Shown here: positions 1-12,800 of the stretch, one piece after another
Numbering within the stretch: position 1 is the first letter of the stretch
Layout of the letters: each line of letters starts with the position of its first letter
DNA from: Panorpa germanica
Lineage: Eukaryota; Arthropoda; Insecta; Mecoptera; Panorpidae
Reading direction: 5' to 3'
Assembly: GCA_963678705.1 (NCBI GenBank)
Contig: OY783218.1
Location: 13,774,152 to 13,838,151, forward strand
DNA: 64,000 nucleotides
The notes under the pieces: generated by a model
The model's database searches: none
What the model saw: the letters and a program-made list of their open reading frames with translations, nothing else
Told to the model about the DNA's origin: nothing
Made by a program: the position numbers and the translations under genes

Positions 1-478
1 TTTTGTCTCTTTAATTATTAAAGGGATTCAACGTTGTATACATTCCAAATGCATGTGACATCATAACCGCTACCAACCTTACAGCTCATAAATCTCTGCT
101 ATATGTATTTATATATCAAAATATCAAATATTATTTACAGCTATTTCAAGGAACATTCAAATTTCAATACTATGTCTGCCTTAGCAGGGTTAAATAAAAT
201 AAAAACTTATTATTCTTTCATTTGACTACCAACAGCTACAGAACATTATCACAGCACTGACCTACTCAACAAATAACTGACGCTAAAATGCATTTGACGT
301 CATACAAATATGGCCAACCATTTCTAGTGCTAAAACTACAATTCAAACTTTTAATTGCTATATCTCCGTCAATATTTAGATATTTAATAAAATAGACACG
401 CCAATACATATTTATTAACACCAATTTCAATCAACAATTGAAAAATCGACCACTAAGAAATGAGGACACAAGCCCATT
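1..478. repeat. Inverted-repeat family, copy 1 (right part of element)
   Basis: Bases 1-417 match the reverse complement of about 45111-45540 at roughly 90% identity by eye, with small indels. The copy runs off the left edge. Its right boundary may be the motif AGGACACAAGCCCATT at 463-478. The same motif, in the same orientation, lies on the far side of the inverted copy at 45662-45677. A motif appearing as the right end of both a forward and a reversed copy is what a terminal inverted repeat would produce, so a non-autonomous DNA transposon is the likely identity. No coding sequence was seen. Confidence 0.6.
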
Positions 479-759
479 GTATGAGTATTAAAATATTAGA
501 GAATATTAAAAATATTAAAAGAATATTGTCCAGGCTCCAGGCATACAGTAAGAATGTATACCCATATTTACCTATTAAAAAGCTCTCTTCCAGAAATAAC
601 TATTTACTCATATTTAAATTGCATAATGGAAAATAAAAATAAGAAAAATTTAAATAGAACGTAACGTTAACGTAATTTAATTTAATTTAATACAGAATAT
701 AATTTCACTACGAAAGATATTAGATTGTTAATATAAAGAAACATTAAAAGAAAACATAC

Positions 760-880
760 TCTGAGTTATTTCAGGTTCCAGGAAGCTGTCGCTGATGGGA
801 GCAGATCTGTTCCCAGCTAAATACTCGGCCTCAGCATGTAGAAAGTAAGATAGAGTCCCTGTTGTAATTGTGAAATAAAC
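760..880 (-). CDS. Second coding exon of the membrane-protein gene
   Basis: This is a 121-nt exon between a polypyrimidine tract plus CAG acceptor (complement of 881-890) and a GTATGT donor (complement of 754-759). The one open frame gives 40 codons plus one base. It begins VYFTITTGTLSYFL, the second half of a membrane helix, and ends in an acidic stretch containing SFLEPEITQ. The other two frames contain stops. The phase matches the exon at 47415-47489. I saw no third exon in bases 1-759. Confidence 0.65.
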
Positions 881-3800
881 CTGAAAGAAGAAAAAAAATC
901 TTTTAGAAGTAATTAATTGAAAAACGTGTCACCCATACTAATAAACCTGTATCGAATTATAATTAGGTAAAGGACTGAAGCCATAGCCATGGTCGTGGCC
1001 TATAGAAATGAACTTCACCTTTTAAATTACTTGTAAAGGTCAGGTATTTTAATTAAGATTCATTATTCATGAAATAAATAATAATTAAAATCTTTTACCA
1101 CGAATTTACAAGTAATTAACAAAATTCTTTTGTTTTTATTTTTGAGTTAAATTCTTGTTCTAATATATCGAGCGCACCACAATGTTTTCTAAGGCTAGGC
1201 GTCCACTGTTTAGCACGGAAACCGGGCATTTAAGACAGTGTTTCACAACACATGGCACAACTGTGAGCACGCGAAGACCTGGGGTTCCGCAAAACCGTAA
1301 TTAAGCTAACATTTTCTACTAATTTTACAATTTAAAATATTAGAATTTAGTTTACATTTTATTCAAATTTTTTTATGTTGATACACCCTATGAAAATGTC
1401 TACAAGATAAAATGTAAACCTTTTTGCTAGACTTAATTTAGTTTTTTGTGTCTATAGCTTTCGATTGATTTCTTTTTCAATTGATAAGTCGTCTGTTCCC
1501 AAGTTTTACCAACGAAATTCCCGTCTATATCTAAAAATTAATCTATCAAGGGTATAGTCCTGAAACTAAGTCTAAGAATTATTAAGAATTGAAACAGAAG
1601 ATTGTCTTTAATTAATGAACAAAATATTAATTATTATACAGAATGAAATTTGATAAGAATTTGATATAACTAATGATTTTGTCTACTAACGCGGATTCCT
1701 TTTTGTCTTTGTTATAATGAAATTAATATTGAAACTTTATTTTAAATGAGAAAAACGATAATTAGTGCGAAAAATAATTACTACTTCTTAAATTTATTAA
1801 TATTCTGTCGAAATAAAATCATTAATAATCAAAAGAGATGTTCGATAATTGAAAAATTAAAAGAGTAGATAAAAGATATTTCCAATAAAGCTCATATTTT
1901 TGAAAATTGAATCAACCCCTAAGATTTGTTAATAATTCTTTTATAGTATCTAAAACCCTAAAAAAGAAAGTTTTTAAGCAAAGTTTAAATAGGATTAGGC
2001 TTCTTAAATAGGTTATTTGTAAATTCTAAGGTTGATCTTGTTCAGTCATCATTAGAGCCAAACTAAGGCCATGGCCATGGCTCTCAGAAAGCTATTAAAA
2101 AGGGTAAAAGGGTAGTAAAGCCTGATAGTATTTAATCTAAAAGAGTCAAAATAAAGATACTTCATTACCATTTAATCCTTAAAAAGGACTAGTTACGATT
2201 TTAAAAGTGATCCGTAAATTATGCCGCACAAATTTCCCCGTTTTTTTAACAAGCAATAGTGATTACTTCCTCTTTGTCAAGATAGCGGCCAAATGCATGT
2301 GCTCCTTCAATTTAAATTAAGGTTTGATCAAGTTAGCCTATAACACATCGGATTTCTCTGCCTAATAAATCATTTTTTGCGTTTGCCTGATAACGATGTT
2401 CATAACACTCCATAAAAAACAACCAGCGTAAGGATATTTTTTCGTAATTACATTTTAATTATATTCAAAATATAAAAGCAGGTTGAGGGATTGCTTTCTC
2501 AAGGGATGCCTTGAAAGCTTTTTACGTTTTATCGATACTTAAAAAAAAATCAATTGAGAAATATTGAAAAAGTAATAAAATTGTAATTGATGAAAACGAA
2601 TAACAACACATTTCACAAGCAGCAACACCAGCGCTGACAACCTCCAATCCAAACCACTTAAATAAATTGATATTGGTTTTTTCTTATTTAATTTAATTTA
2701 ATTTTGTCTTGCCTCACCTGTTAATGTCGCGGACGGTTTCGTTTGTTTACTTACAGAGTAAAGTAACTTTAGAAAAAGCTCAAGATATTAAAATATATTT
2801 TTAACGCATATTCTAAAAAAAATATAGAGTTTTTGTAATCAGTAGAGGGTAGTTAATCACTTAGTGCTTTTCTATGGTTTTATGATCAAGATTTATTCAT
2901 CAGACTCTTTATGAATGTCAAATGGACCAATTCAATTTAATTTTATTGCATCCGTCCAATTATTATGGAAATTTCAAAGTGCTTACTCATAGTCTGCTAC
3001 ATTTTAATTATATTTTACTCTGAAGCTTTAACGATCGCAGTACAGGGATACTAAATCTATTTAGGGGAGATTGGCACATCAGTAATTCTATAAATGCATG
3101 CATTTAGCACAAAGAATTTTCCCTCTCACTCCTCCTATAATACTTATACCCGTTTCCAGGTGTGGAGAAGCTTTAAAGTTTGTTTGCTAATAACTAATTC
3201 AAGTCACGCATTTTTTGCACTTTTATTTCTTGTTATTTATAACGCATTTTATATATTTATGCCCTAACGCAGTTTACGCTTTACCTTGAGTAATAAATTA
3301 TCTTGTCACTTAGTAAATAAGATGCTTAATATTAATGTTCCAGTAAAACAACCTAATGTCGTTATATATTCTAATTACTGATGATATTACCATTACCTTT
3401 GCGTAATAAGAAACTCCATCCCCTTTCCCCCTCCTTCGTCATAAAAAAAACGTTTGTTATAAATAAAAGCACTTTAAAAATAATGGAAGTTTTATAAAAT
3501 GAAAAATGCTTTACTGAAAAACGTATTTATTTTAATCAAATTAATGAGATAAGGTATACAAAGGATAGGATTTTATTTATCTATGTACAGCATCTTCATA
3601 ATATCAAAACTTTGTGTTATCGAGACAGCTGTAAGTAGTATGTAACGTTTGATTATTCATCTTTTTTACTGTCTGTTGTGTTCTATAACAGAGGTGCCAA
3701 TTCTTAGAGAGTAAAGAAAATATGTCAATATGTGAAGAATTCTTTGTTTAATTTTTATCATTATTTTTAATGATGAAACTAACAAAAATGACTACTTTTT

Positions 3801-6800
3801 ACAGTACGGTTTTATAGAAATTCGTAGAGATATTATAATGACATAACACGTTGCATCGTTGCGCCACGTGTGATAACAGCGACAACTAAAAAGAACCGTA
3901 AATAATACGGTAGCCCATAAAGTGGCGTAAACAGAATTTAAATTTACCTAATGATGACATTAATATTTACGTGTATGTTACAAACTACCTCAATAAACAC
4001 ACAACTACATTAAAGGACAAACTATAGCACTATGGGGGTATATATAAACTAGCGTAAACACGTGGTGAAAGTCAACTAACGATAAACCACGATGTTTGTT
4101 AGCAAAATGGGGTATACAGTCGTCTGTTGTGGTGTCGAGTTTGTTTTACATAACTCAAGTTCAAGCTACTAATGAGTTCAATGTCAAAACCATTATATAA
4201 ATTGTTTTCACGATGTTTCCTGAAACCACTCATGCGCAGTTATTGCTATAACGGTGAAAGAACGAACTACGATACGATAACAAGCAGAGTCCTCTTTGAA
4301 CCAACGAACAAACGAACGTATCTAATATGTGGTTGAAATTAATTTTATCTCCTTCGAGAGAGCTAAAACAATATTAATTTTGTAACCACACAAACATGAA
4401 AGTAAATTACGTAACTGGAAAATTTTGTGTGTTTTACATTTATTTGTATAATTAAGACATAGAGGTCGTGTTACATGTTAACTATGGTTCAAGTTTCTGT
4501 TACTATGCTGGGTTAGGTGTATGTCAAAGTACACAACAACTTGTTTGAGTTATTCATGAGGAGACAGGGTGTTTCAATAAGATGTGACAGACTTGCTTTT
4601 AAAATAACTTTAAAAGGTATGTTTCATTAAGGCTGCCCTAGAAGACTTGGAGTAAGAATCATATGGAAGAGATTACGCACAATTCGTCTACGACGAATTC
4701 GTATACCAACATACTTTAACGGGTTAATTACAAATTTGTTTCGGCAAGTATTGATTATCAGGATCGTCATTAAAATTATGAACCTTTTAAGTACACGTTC
4801 CTTGACTATACGTGGTATACACGTTTCCTATTTTATGTGTTAGAAAATCAAGATACATATTTTGGGTGATACTTCCCAAACTCTAAATCTTAATTACCAT
4901 AAAAACAATAAACACATGCTTCTTATGTTGGGAAACTTTTGGGGGCAATGGAGGAGACGTAAGCATGATAGGCTACGGACAGGGCTAGTGTGAATTTCAC
5001 GGTATTAATACCATGCAAAGTCATGTATGATTTATTCTAATGGAGGATGCCTTTCACGTACTGATACCACCGTCGTTGTTTGTGTTTGCACGGAATATGT
5101 TTCGAGTTAAATTAGTTTGTTTTCGTATACATTCATATCATGGGTTATACGATATTTGTTTGTGTTGTCCTCTTTTCTTCATCCCCACACCATCAATCCA
5201 CCACCCATTCACCATCTTTTAACACCCAAAAAGGGTAGGCGATAAGGAGACATAATGTATTGTCAAAGTATTTTAGAAACTTCTAGAATTATTTAGATTA
5301 TTATGTTTATTGTGCGAGTGCAAACTATTTGCATATCATTATGAACAACTTCATAAATATCAAAATGTTATAACAATTAAGTTTATGAAAGCTTTTAAGT
5401 TGAAGGTTTAGCTTTAACTTGAAGTTTGTTATATTATATATGGTACAGTCACCTTAAAGCGCAATAGAGCTTTGAAAAACACTTTATAAATTATATAATT
5501 TGTATAAAACTATTCTAGTAAAGAAGAACAAAGGTATAAGCACAGAAGAAGGGGAAAGGGAGTGAAAAGCGAGAGGAGATGCTGAAACAAATGAGAAGGA
5601 AATATGAATTTAAGATAGATAGTGAAAAGAAGATAGAAGCATTGTTGAAATGAGGCAAGGAAAGAAGGAGGTAGATGGCGGAGGAACAAGATAGAGGAAA
5701 GGAAGGAACGGGAGCGACAAAAGGAGGAGTGCAGGACAGACAGGAAAAGAGGGACGGAAGAGTAGTCATTACTAGTAATGGAGGAATGCAAATATGGATT
5801 ATACTAGTTTTTTGTTTATTAAAAAAGTAAAACCTTGCTGCAGATATTAAATAAATAAAAAATACTTAATCGAAACTTAATAATATTCAATCTCAAAGTG
5901 ATTTATTTCATTGTATTTAAGCAATTATAAAAGTCTTTAATCCTTAAAAATGACTTCCTAAGATGTTATGTATGTAAGGAAGATTTTTTTCATTTCCAAC
6001 TTTTGGAAAACGCTATTTAAGATGAGGTACAGTTGCCTCTCTACATATAATCAATATATTTCCGCTATAATAATTCGAAACGTGTCCTATCCGTCTCCTT
6101 ACAACCACATTCATACATTACTACCCTAGATTCTAACAAATACATGTTACATAATACGATATTAAGAAAGAATAGTGTATATAAATTATATCCCACTTCT
6201 GAAATATAGTGTTTACTGTCTGTGAAGTTTCATTCGTTAGTTCATTTATTTCCTTTTTGAAAATACGACAAACATACACTTCACTACGACGTACAAGTAC
6301 TACGTTGGTCGTTGCTGGTGACCTTTAACCTTTCACTTTATATACCGTCAGGTCATACTCTGAATAAATCAAGAGAGACTAATAAGATTTTTTGTTCTGT
6401 GTACTAGTAAACTTAAATACGAGTATTATGTGAAAATTTGCTTTATTATGGTACTTAAGTTGAATTATTTGTGTTGTTTTGAAAGTTATAAAAATTAAGG
6501 GGAAGGTATTCTTAAATATATAATATATATAGATATATAAATTTAATTGCAAACTATTATTTTGTAGAGTGCATAATAAGCTAATGTATTCACATGTCAT
6601 ATTTTGATCTCAACAACAAAAAAATATATTTTTAACTTAAATTTTTAGAGACAAAATATCAATGGTCACCCTGTTATAAACTAATAAGGGAGTGAGATTA
6701 AAATTTGTGACAAATACTGTATGAAAGTAAATGATTTCCCTAAAGGAAAGTATTTTCAAACAAAGTTGAGTAACATCCGAGTCAAACTAACTTTAAAAAT

Positions 6801-9800
6801 GCAAGTTGATTTTTCTTATTTTGTGTAATTTGGGAATGATGGTTACCAAAGATTTTTCTTCTTAGATATTATTAATATATCTATTGCTGCTTAGGAAGAG
6901 ATAAGTGAGGTCTCATCGACAGAAACAACGTCCCGATTTAAAGATATCCATAATTGTCAAGCAATCTGCAGGGTCTATCTTGTGTGTAGGTGCCTTTAGA
7001 AAAGCTGCACCTTTCCAACTTTTGAAGTGGTAGTCTTTTGGTTTTTTTGTTGTATGACATGAGGAAGATAGGACAATCCCAGGACAATAGTTGGCCAAGA
7101 CAGATTACCTTACTTCATGTTGTGTATTTCCTCCGCGAACGAAATGTCATTGCTAATGTACAAGAGACACACAGTTAAACATAACCCATGACCCCAACCC
7201 AGCGTGATGATGCTGGCTACTACATGTTTCTCGAAGGATCTGTTGTCTCTAGAGATAAGATATATGCTTCTGTTTCGGGACTAGCAACTTACTTGCTTGC
7301 TGTTGTGCAGTGGCGAATCAAATTGGGGGTTGGGAGGCCCTAACGGTAAAATTTACGTGGTCTTCAAAGGAGATAAGCATCAGATTTATACGTAATAACA
7401 CGTGGTCGTCGCTGTAGAAGACATTTGACTAAATCAGAGCATAAACCTAAACGACTCTGCCTAGAAATATATACAAATGAAAAGCTATCCTCAGATATGA
7501 GATTCTGTGGCGTGGGCGCCTCTGGGTAAATTCGCCACTGTTATTGTGACTGTGTGTATGTAGAACTTACATAGATATAAAAATCGTGAGGAAAATTTAA
7601 ACTGTTATTACACAAAGGAGACAGTTTTAAATGAGAACTGTAGATGACACTGTGTGTGTTAAGTCTGGTTTGGTGTTTTATACTCAAAACGCTCTCAGGA
7701 ATTTCAAATGAAACGTTTTCAAAGAAACTAATATTCTAATTCTATTTCTCAATATTTAAACATTACAATATTAAATTTGAAGACCATAATAATAGTCAAT
7801 AATAGTTTAGGTAATTTAGGTTTATTTAAAAAAATATATAAAGGTTAAAAGTTTATGTCTTTTTTTATTTAGTCTTATGTATTTAGTTTCTAGTCAATTA
7901 TCTTAAAAGATGCTATTAATTATGAGCGTGACAAAAGCGCCATCAAACGAAGATCATTGTAACTAATTCCAATACATTGCGTGCTAAAATATAGCGTTGG
8001 TAGTCTATTTATGGAACATATTATTATTTGATCAAATACCATTGTGTACTGATAGTATTAGTTGCTCCAATTATTGATATTAATTTGTTTAGTTCGTGAT
8101 ATATTATCAGGATTAAGTGGCCGCAAATCAATTTGTTTTACATCATTATTTGTCCCTCTGTTTGTTTTGTTGTCTCTTCTTGTCTTGTGAATTATCATTA
8201 ATTGTTAAGTTCTGCATCTGTATGTATGTTTAGTCATATGTATTATAAGCTTTATATTAAGAAATATTAATTTTCTCAAGTATATCATAACTCTCCCACA
8301 CGTTGCCTTACTTCTCTATGACAAAAGAAACGAGATATTGAACTGTTTTTAAAATGACGTGATTATTTCTCATCTGATTTGACCTGCAAACCGTGATTTG
8401 CATTACTAACAATATCCATAAAATATTCAATCCATTTTCTAATATTTGTATAGAGGAAAAGCTTCTAAGTTAATGCAGTCATTCAGTTTATTACTTGCTT
8501 TATAGAACATCTGGTACTTCAATAATTCATACTTCCATAAAGGTCATACACTAGTTACGATTATGACATTTTCCGTTGACTGTTATAAATATAATCTAGG
8601 TTTATATCTTCAGCGTAATCTATAAATGTTACGGTATTCCATAAAAATAGAAAACATAAAATTCTTTATCACAATATTGCTTGCGCTTCTCTTAGTGCTC
8701 TTGACTTGCATATGTTCCAATCTAATGCAATAAAAGGTTGTTGTATATTTTTATTTGCATACATAGTAACTGATCTGCAACAGGAGAGATGCAACAATGA
8801 TACTAGCATTATGACGAGTGCTACTGCAAATATGATATTGTTATGCAAGTATACTTTCGTTGCTTTTGAGTGAAATATTTCTGCAATGATATTCTATATC
8901 TTTCTTTGAAGAATGCTGTTTCTTTGTGTAAGCATGAATACCTCTCAAATTAAATTTCATAAGGTTCAGTTTGACGTTTCAATCAATATATTATTTGGTA
9001 TTTGTTTAATAGCCTCGCAAAAAAATCAAGTCGCGATACTTAGAAGTAGCGAGGAAACAGTTAAACTTCAGTCCAGAAAAATAGAGGATTTTCGAAAAGG
9101 AGATAAGGACAAGAGGTGGATGACGGAGATATAGACAATAATAAAAAAGTAAAGGAAGAGAGTCAAGAAGAAATAGTAAAGTAAGACAGTCAAGAGGAAA
9201 TAGTAAAGATAGAGCGTTTATGCCTGTAATAGACATAAGTGGAGAAGTGAAAACGAAGAGAGAAGGCAGGAAGGATAGTGAAAAGATAATAGAGGGTTTG
9301 TCGAGAGGAGACAAGGAAGGCAAGAGGTGATAGATGAAGATACAGGCAATAAGGAAAGAGAAGCAGGAAACGGTGTACATAAAGAAAGAGTAGGGAACAT
9401 GAAGAGAAAGGCTCAAGAAAAGAAGAAACAGAAAGTACTATTCGAAGTAGTAATAGTCTAGAATAGTTTAAGTTTAGTTTTAACTTTGAACTTATATGAA
9501 ATGCATTAAGAAATATAATAATGTAGATTGTAAAGCCGAAAGGCACACAATTAATATAATAAAAAATAATAAATAAATAATACTTTGCAAACGACGCTTT
9601 TGTACAATACTCTATAGATATTTCTTAGTATGGGTGAACAACTTCTCCGCTATTGTTTACTGTTAAATTTGATGAATCTTTTCTTTTTAGGAAGGTGCGA
9701 GGTGTCTTCAAACAGTAACGAGAATGTGTAAGAATTAAAAAAGAAAACTAAAACTACAACGGAAACAATAGCTGGGAATGATACTTGTAAATTAGGAAAC

Positions 9801-12800
9801 TTAATTAGAGATAAGCCTAGTGCTTTGTATGAATTTAATTAGAATAATTTTGTTAAAATAAAGGATAAATTGTATACGAGTATATCCTAAATATCTTTTT
9901 ATATTTATTATTTGACAAATAAATTAAAACCCTTTCGTTATGTACAATGATTAATAAATTATGCCAGAAATGTTAAATAGGTTTATAAGAAATCAAAATT
10001 ATTTCGCCATATGCCCACACTTTATGAATTTAGTGATAAATTTTATCAACTCATACAATGACATATAATCAATGATATAAACAAAAAAAAACACAACATC
10101 CTGCTGTAGATATATGAATATGCTGCTACTCAATAAATGCTGTGATTCCGATTCTACCACAGAATTAATTACGTTGTGAACTGATTTTTTAGTGGTCGAT
10201 CTTAATCTATTGGTTGTTAAATATCACGACATTATATGAAAATTGTATGGATTACCGCAATAGCTGTTAGCGCTGGGCGTGTGATTCTGTATTTTCTTTA
10301 GAGAACGGTATAACCATCTCTTTTTTAACATCGATGGCAAAGGTAGGCAAATGGTTGTGGAGAAAAAAGTGAGGAAGGATATGATATAAACTTCTAAATC
10401 AATTTTTATAATGTTTTCTTCTTTTTCTAAACCTTTTTGCTACTACGATGAATACTGCTTCCTGTTTAAAGTCGACGGTTTAAATAATGTAGGAAATCGT
10501 GCAACTATTCAGCACTATTATTCTAAACTGTCAATAAAATCGAACAGTCTATAAAACATTTCCAGCGAGTAAACATGACGTGACGTATTTCAGACACTTG
10601 AATCGGCTGATCGTATCGAGGAAGCATCTCCAGCATCTCAAATGCCAGCGTTTGAAATATTGTAATAATTTATGTTGTATTTGGTACAAAGAGTTTTAAA
10701 CAATAAATCAGTTTTATACCCGTAATACGTTTGTTGGTTATAAATGACTAAATAAACGCAAAAACAACAAACCCACTTATTTATTACAATGGAGAAAATA
10801 AACAAAATGAAGTTCATTTAATATCGATCTTATGCCTTCTGTTTGTTTTTGTGTATTATATCATTTAAGCACTAATTCTGTTAATTATGAATTATGAGGG
10901 TCAAATATTTAAACAAAGAAAGAGGAGGACTTCTTTGAAACAGAGAAGGTAGGTAATTTACTTAGAATACTAAGATTTATCTCTTACGGAGAAAAATGTA
11001 CTCTCTTATGGCTTTTACGTAAATGTTCGACTCTTTCAGTCTGATATATTGTATTGCAATTACTTTGCAACAATTAAGAATAAAGACTACTACGATTAGC
11101 AAAATATTGTTATTAGTTTAAACCTAAAACATAAAACAAAAACATATATTTCAACAAGAATCTTAGATACCACCATTTCTAAAAACATCGATTGTGGTTT
11201 GTTCCAAAATAAAATAAAATAAAATAAAACCTTAAGAACACAATAGAAATTTTAAAGTAATTAAAAAAAATTAACAAAAACAAATGAATAAAATAATTAA
11301 CATATCAGTTGGCAGCGAACTAAATTCTAAGTTACCTAATATACAATTATTCCTGTAGCAAATCAGAAAAATGAAATTTCCGTTATCAATTGTAAAAAAA
11401 ACCGTCAGTGTTGTAAAACCTCAAAGCAAATTGATTATCAGCGCATTGAGCTCATGCGCATCTCCACCTGATGACAGGGACGTTGTCTACAAGGTAAGTA
11501 GCTCATAGTACTAGTAATTAGAGCATGTGGTGCTAAGAAGGAACACTCTTGAAATGTTAAGTAAGGAAATCCGGACAAAGTCTAAAGCAGTTCGTTAAGT
11601 TGGCAGAACTTTGGTGAAAACTACGAGGGAAGTAACTCATATTATGATCCTGCATATAGATCTGGTAACGACGGAACGATTTTGATGAAAGAAGGGTCAC
11701 TCAGAAGAGGAACATTAAACGTCGCATTATGCCAGACCTGTGTACAGGACCATGTTATAAGTACTAAACATTGAACGGCAGATCTGAATCTGAAAGCATA
11801 AGTAGACTATTTCCGAGAGGTTTAAAATCGAATCAGATTTTGATGAAGATTGATTGATAGATTAGTTCAGCAAATTACAAAAGATGCTATCACTATATTT
11901 TAAGTAGACCTCGTAGAAACATATTGGAGGACACATACTTGCGACAAAACTATCTTAAAACAAAATTGTTCCTGTTTTCTCTGTTTCTTCAATGTGTTCC
12001 TATGGTGTTGTCTCATCATTTTACCACCCTAAGATTATTTAATAAGTAAAGTGTTTGTAAATTAGACGCTTTTTTCTCGTTAACATTTGTAAACAGCTTG
12101 TGTTGTGATTATTTCAGAAAGGTCTACTTCTAGGAGCTTACGAATCTAATTCAAGTACTCCAATCTTAACGAAAGCTGCTCAGTCGTTTAACGACAGAGT
12201 TGGTGGCAGACTGCTTGAAAAAATTGCGCAGTAAGCAACAAATATTAGTACATATATATACACTCTTCGTATATTAAAAATAGAACACAGAAGCACATAT
12301 TTATTTTATGTTGTAATATTGTGAAAATAATATTAACAGATGTGGAGAATTTAAGAAAGGAGCTGGCCATTTACTGGAGAATATTTCTTCAGAGTTTAGT
12401 TCTATAGCAGTTGTTGGAATTGGGACGGAGGAACGGGACTATAAAAAAATTAATACGTGCGAAGAAAGAAGTGTAAATATTAACTTTGTAATTATGCATA
12501 AAATTTGAGTTTGAACCATTAATGTTCCTAGTAAGTGTATGTATGTGAGGGGTAAATTGTTGTAAAAGCAAAATAGGTAATCTACTAATAAACTTGTTAC
12601 TAAATCTATGGAAAGGGGAGATAAATTAAAACATAAAATACAACAATTTGTCACTCAGGTATATATACTCTACTAAAATAATAAGATTAGTAATTTTTGG
12701 CAAAACTATTGACGAATCTTTTAAAAATAATTTTATACCTTTTATTAATGAATTTTCTTAATTAATTCAAACTTCTACTAAAGCAAAATTTTCTTGGTTT

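Noticed and set aside
5040-5222. Sixty-codon plus-strand ORF
   Set aside because: It shows no domain, splice context or homology, and is the length expected by chance in AT-rich DNA.
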